A stretch of DNA of 30,043 nt. Origin: Blautia sp. AF19-10LB (GTDB lineage: Bacteria > Bacillota > Clostridia > Lachnospirales > Lachnospiraceae). The position numbers and the translations under genes are program-made. Shown here piece by piece: positions 6,867-15,803 of the stretch (the first letter of the stretch is position 1; each line of letters begins with the position of its first letter). The notes under the pieces are model-generated. The model was not told the origin of the DNA. It ran no database searches and worked only from the letters and a program-made list of their open reading frames with translations. The DNA is taken from positions 1 to 30,043 of the forward strand of contig NZ_QTWS01000038.1 in the NCBI RefSeq assembly GCF_003461245.1, written 5' to 3'.

Positions 6867-9800
6867 GATTAATGCAGTACGTCTGATCAATGTAAATTAT
6901 AACAATAACGCAAATCGTATCAGTGATGAAATTCTTTATTTTAACGGTGAAAGTACATTGATTTCGTTGCAGAACGGAGGAGGAAAGTCTGTACTTGTGC
7001 AGATGCTGACAGCCCCTTTTGTACATAGCAGATATCGTAATGCAAAAGACCGTCCGTTTGAAAGTTATTTTACTACAGCGAAGCCATCCTTCATTCTCGT
7101 GGAGTGGGCACTGGATCAGGGAGCCGGTTATGTCCTTACAGGTCTGATGGTCAGAAAAGCACAGGATATGCAGGAAGAGAGTAAAGAAAATCTGGATATC
7201 ATTGGAATTATAAGTGAGTATCAGGAGTCCTGCATCCAGGATATCCGCCATCTTCCTGTAGTGGAAAAAGGAAAAAAAGAGATGATTCTCAAGAATTTCA
7301 ATTCCTGTCGGCAGCTTTTTGAAAGCTACAAAAAAGACCGGGATATGAAATTTTTTTACTATGATCTGACCAATTATGCACAGTCCCGCCAGTACTTCGA
7401 GAAACTACTGGAATATCAGATCAATTATAAAGAATGGGAAACAATTATTAAGAAAATCAATGTAAAAGAATCCGGACTTTCGGATCTTTTTGCTGACTGT
7501 AAAGATGAAAAAGGTCTGACAGAAAAATGGTTTCTGGAAGCAATTGAAAGTAAATTAAACAGAGACAAAAACCGTATCAAGGAGTTTCAGTCTATTCTGG
7601 AAAAATATGCCGGACAATATAAAGACAACCGCTCCAAAATCAAGCGACGAGACAGTATTCGTCAGTTTAAAGAAGAAACAGAGTCAATTCAGAAGCAGAC
7701 AGAAGAATACCGAAGTGCGGAGCAGGAGGAAAATAGACAGCAGAATAAAATTGCCTGGTTTATCCATGATATAAACGGACTTTTGCAGACAACGGAAGAG
7801 GAATACAGACAGTCAGAATCCGCTATGGAAAAGCTGGATCAGGATATTTCCAGAGTGGAATATGAGGAGCTTTCCAGTAAATTTTATGCCAGCGAAGACG
7901 AAAAAAATCTTCATCTGGGAAACCGGGATATGATCGATATGGAGAGGGAAAATCTCCAGGAACGGGCGGCAGAAACAGAGGAAAAACTTCATGTTCTGGC
8001 ATGTGCCAGACAGCAGCAGTCCGTGGCAGAAGAAAAGGAAGAACTGGATCTTCTCAGGGAAAAGATCAAAGCAGCCAGACAACAGGGAGCTGATCTGGAA
8101 CCGGAACGAAAGGCACTTGGTTTTGCACTCAGAACTCTTTTTGAAAAATATCTTTTTGAAAATAAAGAACAGCAGAATATTCAGTCTGAATATATTCAAA
8201 AAACCGGAACACAGGCAGAAGAAGAAAGTCGCAGAGTTGAAGATCTGGAAGAAAAAATACGTGACTGCTATGGCAAAAAAGGAAAACTGGAGAGCCAGAT
8301 TGAGGTGTACAGCCGCCAGGAAGAGCAGTTTAATACCTGTTATAAGGAAGAACTTGTACGGAATATTGTGGGAGCTTATGAAGCCGGAACGCTGGAAATT
8401 CGACATCAGATCTATGAGCAGGAGTTGACCAGAATCGTAAGAGAACGTACAGAAAGTCAGAAAAAACTGGAATCCGAAAAAGAGATGATTCGAAGCCAGG
8501 AGCGCAGCCTGGAAGATAAAAAAGAAGCACTGGTTCATAAAAAAGCAGAGATCCAGAGACAGACAGAAGTATATCAGCTTTATGAGAAAGAACTGGAAAC
8601 AAGGAGAAATATTCTTAAGTATCTGGACATGGAAGCAGGATATCTTCTGGATCGTGACAGAATTCTTAATGTATCAGAGCGAAAGCTGAAAGAGCTGGAG
8701 GAACTGCGAAGAAGCCTGGAAAAAGAAGAGGATATTCTGGAGAAAGAGTATCAGAATCTTACCAGTGGAAAGGTTCTGGAACTGCCGGAAGATTTGAAAA
8801 AAGAACTGGATAATCTGGGTATTCATATCGTTTATGGTATGGAATGGCTCCAAAAAAACGGCTATTCACAGAAGAAAAACCAGGAACTTGTGCGAAGAAA
8901 TCCATTCCTTCCATATGCACTGATCCTGTCCGGACAGGAGATGGAAAAGCTGGCAAAGAGCGGCAGAAATATCTGTACGTCTTTTCCGGTGCCGATTGTA
9001 GAAAGGGAAAAAATCGAAGAAATCCAGGAGAAATATACAGATAAACTTGTACATTTTCCGGGAATCAGCTTCTATATTCTGTTTAATGAAAATCTTCTGG
9101 ATGAAGAAAAACTTCAGGAAATGATATGGGAGAAAAAACAGGAACTGGAAAAAACTGCACAGGCAGTAAAAGTCCGCAAAGCAGAATATGCAGAGTATTT
9201 TCAGAGACAGGAAGTGCTCAAGAATCAGTCTGTAACAAAGGAAAAATGGCAGGAAATCCAGGAGATTCTGGATAAGCTGAAAGAAGAAAAACAAAATCTT
9301 GAGAAAGATATTCTGGAAACGGCACAGAACCTTGACAGACTAAAAAAAGAACACGAAGAATTGCAGGATTTCATTGTAAAAACAGGTCTGGAAATTCAGA
9401 ACCAGAAACAGCGTATCGCGGATTTTGGACAGCTTGAAAAGGATTATGCGATATACGAAAGCAACAGAGCAGCTCTGGAAAAATGTAAAAAAGAAGAACA
9501 GCGTTTTCAGGAAAATCAAAAGCTGGCGAAGGAGCGGCAGGCAAAACTTCTGGAAGAACAGAAAACGGCACAAAATACGTTAAATATTTTGGAACGGGAA
9601 GCCGAAAAACTCAATGAGAAATATACCAGATATGCTACATACGAAAAGGCCGGGCAGTATACTCTGCCGGAAGAAATATCTGTAGAACAAATGGAGGCAC
9701 GTTATGAGGCTATCACTTCTGTCCTTTCTCAGGAACTGAAAGACCTGGAAGAGCGGGAAACCAAAGCTTCCGGCCGTTTCCAGAGAGAACAGAATGAACT

Positions 9801-11265
9801 TGAGCATCTTCAGAAAAAATATCGGTTGAAACCAGTGCAGTGGGCGGATGTAATCTATGACAGAAAAGAGGAATCACATCAGGAAGTGATTCTAGAAGAC
9901 TTTCAAAGAAAAATCCAGACAAAAGATATGCAGTGGAATGACGCAGACAAAAAGGCAGCAGTTGCTCAGAGCAAGAGTAATGATCTGCAGAAAAGAATCC
10001 ACTCTGTATGTGGAGAAGAAAAACCGCTGTCCAGGAACGAGATCCAGGGACAGGACTTTGAAGCACGAAGGAACCAGCTTCTTTACCAGAAGAAAGAAGA
10101 GAAAAAACATGCTGATTTTCTGGCCAAAAAAGTTCGAAGTTATGAAGAAAACCTGACAGCACTTTCTGAATATAACGAACTGATTCCAGTAGAAATGGAG
10201 GAACGAGATCCAGTTTCGGATACTCTGACTTCAGAAGAACTGCGAAATCTCAAGGGAATTCTTATTCGTGATTATAACCAGAAAATCAGAGAAACCCGGC
10301 AGAAGAAAGAACAGATTGTGCAGCTTTTGAACAGAGTTATTCGAATGGAAAGTTTTCAGGATGACTTTTACCGGAAACCACTGGAACAGATGCTGGAGCT
10401 TGTCGATGATGCACAGCGTGTTCTGATGCAGTTGAAAACAACTGTACAGTCATTTGACAGCCTTATGCAAAAACTGGAAGTGGATATTTCTGTTGTGGAA
10501 AGAGAAAAAGAGAGAATTGTAGAGCTCATGGAAGATTATATTCAGGAGATCCACAATAACCTGGGCAAGATCGACCACAATTCTACAATCACTATCAGAG
10601 ACAGAAATATTAAAATGTTGAAGATCCAGCTTCCGGATTGGGAGGAAAATGTGGGACTGTATCACCTTCGACTGGAAGACTTTATCGACAAGATTACGAA
10701 GGAAGGCGTGGAACTTTTTGAAAAGAATGAGAATGCACAGGAATTTTTTGGTTCCAGTGTTACTACCAGAAATCTGTACGATCAGGTAGTAGGAATCGGA
10801 AATGTGCAGATCCATCTCTATAAAATTGAAGCACAGAGAGAATATCCGATCACATGGAAAGAAGTTTCCAGAAACTCAGGCGGCGAGGGATTTTTGTCCG
10901 CATTCGTTATCCTTTCCAGTCTTCTGTATTATATGAGACGGGATGATACTGATATTTTTGCAAACAAAAACGAAGGAAAAGTTCTGATTATGGATAACCC
11001 GTTTGCACAGACAAATGCTTCACATCTTTTGATTCCGCTGATGGATATGGCAAAAAAGACCAACACGCAGCTTATCTGCCTGACCGGTCTGGGCGGTGAC
11101 TCTATTTACAACCGTTTTGATAATATTTATGTGCTGAATCTGATTACTGCAAGTCTCCGAAAAGGCTTACAGTACCTGAAAGCCGAACACAAGAGAGGCA
11201 AAGAACCTGATGAACTGATTACAGCACGGATAGAGGTTGGCGAGCAGATAGAGATGCTGTTTTGA
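6859..11265 (+). CDS. jetC: Wadjet SMC-like ATPase JetC (MukB-like)
   Basis: A 1468-residue SMC-type ATPase, the motor that extrudes plasmid DNA. The N-terminal head carries Walker A (LQNGGGKS, K43). Two long coiled coils, rich in E/K/Q, occupy about 230-630 and 750-1290. They flank a compact hinge at about 635-745 (LGIHIVYGMEWLQ … FPGISFYILFNEN). The C-terminal head has the ABC signature NSGGEGF (1339-1345) and Walker B VLIMDNPF (1375-1382). Residue 1380, where most SMCs have the catalytic glutamate, is asparagine. No frameshift or stop interrupts the 4.4 kb frame. It is the last gene of the operon and is followed after 12 bases by a perfect terminator stem. Confidence 0.9.
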   Translation: MSKINAVRLINVNYNNNANRISDEILYFNGESTLISLQNGGGKSVLVQMLTAPFVHSRYRNAKDRPFESYFTTAKPSFILVEWALDQGAGYVLTGLMVRKAQDMQEESKENLDIIGIISEYQESCIQDIRHLPVVEKGKKEMILKNFNSCRQLFESYKKDRDMKFFYYDLTNYAQSRQYFEKLLEYQINYKEWETIIKKINVKESGLSDLFADCKDEKGLTEKWFLEAIESKLNRDKNRIKEFQSILEKYAGQYKDNRSKIKRRDSIRQFKEETESIQKQTEEYRSAEQEENRQQNKIAWFIHDINGLLQTTEEEYRQSESAMEKLDQDISRVEYEELSSKFYASEDEKNLHLGNRDMIDMERENLQERAAETEEKLHVLACARQQQSVAEEKEELDLLREKIKAARQQGADLEPERKALGFALRTLFEKYLFENKEQQNIQSEYIQKTGTQAEEESRRVEDLEEKIRDCYGKKGKLESQIEVYSRQEEQFNTCYKEELVRNIVGAYEAGTLEIRHQIYEQELTRIVRERTESQKKLESEKEMIRSQERSLEDKKEALVHKKAEIQRQTEVYQLYEKELETRRNILKYLDMEAGYLLDRDRILNVSERKLKELEELRRSLEKEEDILEKEYQNLTSGKVLELPEDLKKELDNLGIHIVYGMEWLQKNGYSQKKNQELVRRNPFLPYALILSGQEMEKLAKSGRNICTSFPVPIVEREKIEEIQEKYTDKLVHFPGISFYILFNENLLDEEKLQEMIWEKKQELEKTAQAVKVRKAEYAEYFQRQEVLKNQSVTKEKWQEIQEILDKLKEEKQNLEKDILETAQNLDRLKKEHEELQDFIVKTGLEIQNQKQRIADFGQLEKDYAIYESNRAALEKCKKEEQRFQENQKLAKERQAKLLEEQKTAQNTLNILEREAEKLNEKYTRYATYEKAGQYTLPEEISVEQMEARYEAITSVLSQELKDLEERETKASGRFQREQNELEHLQKKYRLKPVQWADVIYDRKEESHQEVILEDFQRKIQTKDMQWNDADKKAAVAQSKSNDLQKRIHSVCGEEKPLSRNEIQGQDFEARRNQLLYQKKEEKKHADFLAKKVRSYEENLTALSEYNELIPVEMEERDPVSDTLTSEELRNLKGILIRDYNQKIRETRQKKEQIVQLLNRVIRMESFQDDFYRKPLEQMLELVDDAQRVLMQLKTTVQSFDSLMQKLEVDISVVEREKERIVELMEDYIQEIHNNLGKIDHNSTITIRDRNIKMLKIQLPDWEENVGLYHLRLEDFIDKITKEGVELFEKNENAQEFFGSSVTTRNLYDQVVGIGNVQIHLYKIEAQREYPITWKEVSRNSGGEGFLSAFVILSSLLYYMRRDDTDIFANKNEGKVLIMDNPFAQTNASHLLIPLMDMAKKTNTQLICLTGLGGDSIYNRFDNIYVLNLITASLRKGLQYLKAEHKRGKEPDELITARIEVGEQIEMLF

Positions 11266-11277
11266 AATATGTTTAAT

Positions 11278-11320
11278 AACTCAAAAAGAAACTCAAATTA
11301 TTTGAGTTTCTTTTTGAGTT
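11278..11320. terminator. Perfect 20-bp terminator stem ending the Wadjet operon
   Basis: The arm at 11278-11297 (AACTCAAAAAGAAACTCAAA) is the exact reverse complement of the arm at 11301-11320, with a three-base loop. A- and T-rich tracts lie in the arms, so it could stop transcription from either side. The left end of the IS605 element begins two bases after it. Confidence 0.85.
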
Positions 11321-11406
11321 GCTTGAATAACTGCACGTCGCATTCTCGTTACTTTTAGTGATGAGTCAGACGCGCAAATTTTTTATAAAAATATACAGAA
11401 CAAACG

Positions 11407-11435
11407 TTTACTATGGCGATGACATATGGTATAAT
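11407..11435 (+). promoter_or_regulatory. tnpA promoter with extended -10
   Basis: TTTACT (11407-11412), a 17-bp spacer and TGG-TATAAT (11427-11435) form a good promoter. The predicted transcription start falls at about 11441-11443, right on the likely tnpA ATG at 11442. Confidence 0.6.
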
Positions 11436-11441
11436 GTTTAC

Positions 11442-11885
11442 ATGCAAAAAGATATATTTAATATAAATAAAAACAGTCTTTCATATGGTAGGGGATATGT
11501 ATACTCCCTGCAGTATCATCTGGTATGGTGTACAAAATATCGAAAAAAGGTTTTAAAAGATGGTATTGATACAGAATGTAAGGAAATGCTGCAGGATCTT
11601 GCAGAAGAATATAAATTTCAAATTCTGGCGATGGAGGTCATGCCGGATCATATCCACCTGCTCGTAGACTGTAAGCCTCAGTTTTATATCTCTGATATGA
11701 TCAAGATTATGAAGGGGAACCTTGCACGGCAGATGTTCCTTCTCCATCCGGAATTAAAGAAAGAATTGTGGGGAGGACATCTGTGGAATCCATCTTATTG
11801 TGCAGTGACAGTCAGTGACAGGAGCAGAGATCAGGTCCTTACTTATATCGAAGGGCAGAAGAAAAAAGACAAAACAGATATCTGA
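11442..11885 (+). CDS. tnpA: IS200/IS605 Y1 transposase TnpA
   Basis: This is a single-strand DNA transposase of the HuH/Y1 type that excises and inserts the element through hairpin ends. In the 147-residue protein the HuH motif is HIH at residues 70-72 (MPDHIHLLVD) and the nucleophile candidate is Y135 (VLTYIEGQ). The conserved entry strand LQYHLVWCTKYRKK lies at 23-36. I start at ATG 11442; the frame extends upstream to 11358, but that part overlaps the promoter and the left-end hairpin. No ribosome site precedes 11442 and the -10 box is 6 bases away, so translation may be leaderless or very weak, which would fit the low TnpA expression known for this family. tnpB follows 32 bases later. 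Confidence 0.88.
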   Translation: MQKDIFNINKNSLSYGRGYVYSLQYHLVWCTKYRKKVLKDGIDTECKEMLQDLAEEYKFQILAMEVMPDHIHLLVDCKPQFYISDMIKIMKGNLARQMFLLHPELKKELWGGHLWNPSYCAVTVSDRSRDQVLTYIEGQKKKDKTDI

Positions 11886-11917
11886 GCAAAAAATCTTTTA
11901 TGTGAAAAGAGGGAAAG

Positions 11918-13204
11918 ATGCAGATAACATCCAGCTATGGCGTAGAATTACGAAAACAGAATATCCCAATCCGTCAGACGCTGGATGTCTACAGGTCTGC
12001 TGTTAGTTATCTGGTAGAAATTTATGCGCAGGTATGGGAAGAGCTGGAAGGAATTCTGGAAGCGAAGAAACGTTTCAATGAAGCAGAACATCTGATACAT
12101 ACAACGAAAAAGAATCAGGCCCGTTTTGATTTTGATCTTCGTTTCCCAAAGATGCCTTCTTATTTGAGAAGGGCAGCCATTCAGCATGCGCTGGGAGGCG
12201 TATCTTCTTACAAAACTCGAATGGGATTATGGAAAAAAACAGGCTGGATAGAAGGAAAGCCACGACTTATATGTGGGAATCATGCCATGCCGGTCTTTTA
12301 CCGTGATGTGATGTACCGGGAGGATGAAGGAGGGAAGGATGCTGCTTATCTGAAACTATATGATGGGCATGACTGGAAGTGGTTCCATGTACAGTTAAGC
12401 CATACTGACATGGAGTATCTGAGAAAGAACTGGTCCGGGAAGAAAGCATCTGCCCCGACATTGGAGAGAAGACACAAGAAATACTTTCTGCGTTTTTCTT
12501 ATACAGAAGATGTGATACTCACGAAAACACCAGTCAAAGAACAACTCATCTGCAGTGTAGATCTGGGAATCAATACCGATGCAGTCTGTACTATTATGCG
12601 GTCGGATGGAACTGTCCTGGGAAGAAAGTTTATCGATTTTTCCAGTGAAAAAGACCGGATGTACCGTGTGCTGAGACGGATAAAGAGATTCCAGAGAGAA
12701 CATGGGTCTGCACAGGCAAAGAGCAGATGGGGTTATGTAAAACGCCTGAATATCGAACTGAGCAGAAAAATTGCAGGAGCAGTCACAAAATATGCAAAAG
12801 AGAACCATGCAGATATAATTGTTTTCGAATATCTTGAGACAAAAGGAAAGATATCTGGGAGAAAGAAGCAGAAACTGCATTTGTGGAGAAAACGGGATAT
12901 CCAGAAACGCTGTGAACATCAGGCACACAGAAATGGAATGCGGATATCGAGGATCTGTGCGTGGAATACCAGCAGGCTTGCGTATGATGGAACTGGAACA
13001 GTTATCCGTGATCCGGGAAACCACAGCCTGTGTGTGTTTCAGACTGGAAAACGATATAATTGTGACTTATCAGCATCGTACAATATTGGGGCAAGATATT
13101 TTATCAGAGAACGTTTAAAACCCCTTCCGGTAACGGAAAGGTCTTTGCTGGAGGCAAAAGTCCCTGCAGTAAAGCGTAGAACCTCATGTGTTTATGCGGA
13201 TTAA
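11918..13204 (+). CDS. tnpB: RNA-guided nuclease TnpB, IS605 OrfB family (copy 1)
   Basis: TnpB is the RuvC-type, RNA-guided DNA nuclease ancestral to Cas12. This 428-residue copy has RuvC-I D215 (SVDLGINTDA), RuvC-II E304 (IIVFEYLE) and RuvC-III D383 (NCDLSASYNIGAR), all intact, so nuclease activity is expected. The zinc-finger region between the last two motifs is unusual: instead of two CxxC pairs it has single cysteines at 347, 372 and 382 (ICAWNTS, SLCVF, YNCD). AGAGGGAAAG precedes the ATG. Compared with copy 2 it stops early at GCGGATTAA and lacks 13 C-terminal residues, beyond the catalytic core. Confidence 0.9.
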   Translation: MQITSSYGVELRKQNIPIRQTLDVYRSAVSYLVEIYAQVWEELEGILEAKKRFNEAEHLIHTTKKNQARFDFDLRFPKMPSYLRRAAIQHALGGVSSYKTRMGLWKKTGWIEGKPRLICGNHAMPVFYRDVMYREDEGGKDAAYLKLYDGHDWKWFHVQLSHTDMEYLRKNWSGKKASAPTLERRHKKYFLRFSYTEDVILTKTPVKEQLICSVDLGINTDAVCTIMRSDGTVLGRKFIDFSSEKDRMYRVLRRIKRFQREHGSAQAKSRWGYVKRLNIELSRKIAGAVTKYAKENHADIIVFEYLETKGKISGRKKQKLHLWRKRDIQKRCEHQAHRNGMRISRICAWNTSRLAYDGTGTVIRDPGNHSLCVFQTGKRYNCDLSASYNIGARYFIRERLKPLPVTERSLLEAKVPAVKRRTSCVYAD

Positions 13205-13442
13205 AAGAACTTCATATACAAATGGAGATCTTAAAGGCAGCATAAACGCAGGCAGATATACAGCGGATTACCTGTCATGTGGGAACCTGCCGTATCCGGC
13301 ATGGAAATATGCGCATGACTGCGCACCTAAGTTACAGGCGTATCCGCCGATATTTAGTCTGACGCTTAAAGCGTCCGGAAGCACGTGACTTCAGTCATGT
13401 GAGGATAGAGTTTTTAATTCACAGTGGATTAATTAAAATGAG
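13205..13442 (+). ncRNA. Predicted omega RNA (reRNA) of copy 1, including guide
   Basis: In this family the right end is transcribed as the guide RNA for TnpB, with the guide being the flank just past the element. Stems seen are TGCGCA-TGAC-TGCGCA (13310-13325), GGCG…CGCC (13337-13348), GACGC-TTAAA-GCGTC (13361-13375) and CACGTGACT-TC-AGTCATGTG (13382-13401). These are kept in copy 2, one by compensatory change. The scaffold ends at 13422 (AATTCAC), and the predicted guide begins AGTGGATTAATTAAAA at 13423. The 5' end is uncertain and may lie inside tnpB. The rest of the gap to 13534 holds only a weak TTATTC/GAATAA dyad. Confidence 0.75.
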
Positions 13443-13534
13443 CATTCCAGATAAGCCGAAAAGCCCGAAACAGTTATTCTATTCGGAATAATCTTCTACC
13501 AGACACCTATGTCTGACCTCTAAAATACGGGACA

Positions 13535-14899
13535 TCATCCCAGTGGCAGCCAGACACACGTCCTGGCTCCGCTGGGATAATTTGATTCAAAAATACTTTT
13601 CCCACCATGCGCCGCGGCAATCTGCTCGACCACATGTAGTCCCAGAATATGCGGTGTATTTTCAGTGGTTTCCTGCAGATTCAGAGCCGCAAGAATTTCC
13701 GGGGGATAGCCTTTGCCGTTGTCGATTACTGTCAGGTACAGGAAATTTTCTCGTATTTCAGTTTCGATACAGATCTTGACAGATTCAGAATTATGCCGCA
13801 CGCTGTTGCTCAACAGGTTTTCGAGAAGCCGAGCGAGCAGGGCACGGTCGACAGAAATCTGCGCGTGTTCGGCGGCATTTGTCTGATTCAGCGTAATTTC
13901 GCAGTTTTCTGCCAGGGGACTGTCGTAGAATTGAGCGACCAGTTCACGGAACAGCGGTCCGGCGGTGAAAGTTTCTTTTCGGAGTGGTTGTGCACCATAT
14001 TCCAGTTTGCTGGTTAGATTCAGGTCGTCAATAAGAGAGCGGAGTTTTTCACATTGAGTACGAATCCCTGCGGCCTTGTGCCGTACTGTATCGGGCAGGG
14101 AAGAATCCTGTTCCAGCTGTTCTCCCCATCCAAGGATCAGAGCCAGTGGTGTGCGTACATCATGACTGACACCTGCAATCCACTGTGTTCGCGTGTCATC
14201 CCGCCGCACAAGCATTTCATTTCGTTTCTGTAGATGAGAACTGGTCTGATTCAGTTTCTGAGCCAGTTCTCCGGTAAAACCATCTGTCGGTAACTGGACA
14301 GTCTGTCCGTCGGCCAGTGCATCCAGCCCTTCCGCTACAATTCTTAAGCGTTTGGTTCCACGCCAGCCAATCCATAAACAAAAGATCAGAACCAACAGCA
14401 GCATGCCAAGAATAACCAGTGGGATACCGTGGACGATATCCTGGAGAACATTTGGTGAATTGTAAAGATTATATTTCCAGAGACTTCCCTTGGTAAGACC
14501 AGCCACAAACAGACCATAATTTTCGGACCAGCAGAATACCGGATAATCATCCAGATACCAGCGGGAAAAACTGGCGATGTCGCTGGAAGAATAATGGTTA
14601 TCCAGTTCGTCCGGCAGATTATAATTCCATTTCACGTTTCCTTTTTCGTCAAGGATCATAGCCCATGCATAACCGTCCATCCATTCTTCCGGAGCATGTT
14701 CTGCTCCAAAAATCATTCCATTGTCTGTTTCAACCATAGAATCTGCAATTTCGCTATAGGAATATTCGCGTTGCGGCTGGAGATATCCTTCGCGCCAGCT
14801 GATCCATCCCAGAAGTGAAATTGTCAGGACCAACAGCAGAAGGACAACACCAACTGCGGTCAGTACATATCGCCAGATCAGTCGGGCAAAAGTTTTCAC
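13535..14899 (-). CDS. Sensor histidine kinase of peptide-immunity two-component system
   Basis: A 454-residue membrane kinase. TM1 at about 12-32 and TM2 at about 158-178 enclose an extracellular domain of some 125 residues, then a HAMP-like linker. The H-box has H246 (AGVSHDVRTPLA). The ATPase N-box is LLENLLSNSVRHN (N365), the G1 box DNGKG is at 393-397 and a second glycine motif is HILGLHVV. The start overlaps the regulator stop by four bases, so the pair is coupled. Divergence from a LanFEG-type transporter suggests it senses a lantibiotic or similar cationic peptide, as do the kinases of characterised Firmicute immunity loci. The ligand is not deducible. Confidence 0.9.
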   Translation of the reverse strand: MKTFARLIWRYVLTAVGVVLLLLVLTISLLGWISWREGYLQPQREYSYSEIADSMVETDNGMIFGAEHAPEEWMDGYAWAMILDEKGNVKWNYNLPDELDNHYSSSDIASFSRWYLDDYPVFCWSENYGLFVAGLTKGSLWKYNLYNSPNVLQDIVHGIPLVILGMLLLVLIFCLWIGWRGTKRLRIVAEGLDALADGQTVQLPTDGFTGELAQKLNQTSSHLQKRNEMLVRRDDTRTQWIAGVSHDVRTPLALILGWGEQLEQDSSLPDTVRHKAAGIRTQCEKLRSLIDDLNLTSKLEYGAQPLRKETFTAGPLFRELVAQFYDSPLAENCEITLNQTNAAEHAQISVDRALLARLLENLLSNSVRHNSESVKICIETEIRENFLYLTVIDNGKGYPPEILAALNLQETTENTPHILGLHVVEQIAAAHGGKSIFESNYPSGARTCVWLPLG

Positions 14900-15615
14900 A
14901 GCAGTTCCTCCTTTGCCAGTTTATAGCCAATGCCCCTTACAGTCAGCAGACAGCGCGGCTGGTTCGGATCCTGCTCCAGTTTCTGGCGCAGATGTCGGAT
15001 ATGAACACCAAGGCTGTTTTCATATCCATAGTAATCCGCACCCCAGACAGCAGAGCAGAGGGAATCATAAGTCACGATATGCCCGCGGTTATCCGCCAGT
15101 TTGCGAAGCAGTGCCAGTTCTGTAGCTGTCAGAGGAATCGTATCTCCGTTTGAAAGTGTGACAAGAGCATCGTTCAGATCCACGCTTCGATCTGCAAGTT
15201 TCAAATCTTTTGACTTTGTGCGGGCGAGTTCTGCGCGATAAGTTCTCAGCAGGATATGCTGAACACGAAGAAGTAGTTCCTGCATCAGAAAAGGCTTTGT
15301 CAGGTAATCATCTGCACCAAGTCCGAGTCCAAATAAACGGTCCGCATCGGCATCTCTTGCGGAGAGAAAAAGAGCCGGAACGTCTGCTTTGGCATGCAGG
15401 GCACGGAACAGGGAAAAACCATCGCCGTCCGGAAGGTTGATATCCAGGATCATCAGTTCCGGGATCTCAGCTGCAAACAATTTTTTTGCCGCAGCACAGT
15501 TCGCTGCGGTCTGAATATGCCTGTAACCTGCACCAGACAACTGCTCGCAGAGCAGATGGAGCAGATCTTTATTATCATCTACGATCAGAATTCGAACTTC
15601 ATAAATACTGTTCAT
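14896..15615 (-). CDS. OmpR/PhoB-family response regulator
   Basis: A 239-residue response regulator. The receiver domain (1-120) has acidic pocket D13/D14, phospho-acceptor D58 (MILDINLPDGDG), S85 and K107 (TKPF). The C-terminal winged helix (about 140-235) ends in the typical LLTVRGIGYKL. It is first in the minus-strand operon with the kinase. Its extended -10 (TGG-TATAGT) is read on the minus strand from about plus 15661-15669, and GAAAGGATT is the ribosome site. It probably activates the divergent ABC operon through the TTAAG repeats at 15705-15746. Confidence 0.92.
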   Translation of the reverse strand: MNSIYEVRILIVDDNKDLLHLLCEQLSGAGYRHIQTAANCAAAKKLFAAEIPELMILDINLPDGDGFSLFRALHAKADVPALFLSARDADADRLFGLGLGADDYLTKPFLMQELLLRVQHILLRTYRAELARTKSKDLKLADRSVDLNDALVTLSNGDTIPLTATELALLRKLADNRGHIVTYDSLCSAVWGADYYGYENSLGVHIRHLRQKLEQDPNQPRCLLTVRGIGYKLAKEELL

Positions 15616-15704
15616 AATCAGAATCCTTTCAAATCATCAGTCAGTCTTGAATTCAGTTTTACTATACCATACTTTCAAACACTCTATCTGAAAATCCCAA
15701 AAAC

Positions 15705-15746
15705 TTAAGCGAAAATTAAGGCAGGATTTGAGGAGGCTTAAGGCAG
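15705..15746 (+). promoter_or_regulatory. Phased TTAAG repeats, probable response-regulator binding sites
   Basis: TTAAG occurs at 15705, 15716 and 15738, with TTGAG at 15728, so copies lie on one helix face at 10-12 bp steps. Two of them extend to the same 9-mer TTAAGGCAG (15716-15724 and 15738-15746), exactly 22 bp apart. The last copy would overlap a -35 position if TAAATT at 15760-15765 is the -10. OmpR-type regulators typically bind such tandem direct repeats. Binding is inferred. Confidence 0.6.
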
Positions 15747-15803
15747 CCGGTGTAAGCTTTAAATTGTCGAAGAGAAAAATAAACAGGAAAAGGAGAGAAC
15801 ATT

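Larger units (their letters stand above)
11323..13422 (+). mobile_element. IS200/IS605-family element, copy 1 (tnpA + tnpB + omega RNA)
   Basis: Boundaries come from aligning this element with the second copy at 20579. Shared sequence starts at TTGAATAACTGC (11323) and ends at AATTCAC (13416-13422), and the flanks outside differ completely. The left end carries a conserved imperfect hairpin (CTCGTTACT 11345-11353 with AGTGATGAG 11357-11365), as expected for the subterminal hairpins bound by TnpA. There are no inverted repeats or target duplications, typical of the family. TTGAAT at the left edge is probably the target motif kept at the left junction. The element is 2100 bp and appears complete. 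Confidence 0.85.

Noticed and set aside
11358..11441. Longer tnpA start upstream of 11442
   Set aside because: The extension runs through the conserved left-end hairpin and the promoter, and the corresponding part of copy 2 is non-coding.
13473..13490. TTATTC/GAATAA dyad as terminator of the kinase operon
   Set aside because: The stem is short and AT-rich and no adjacent T-run fits; too weak to annotate.
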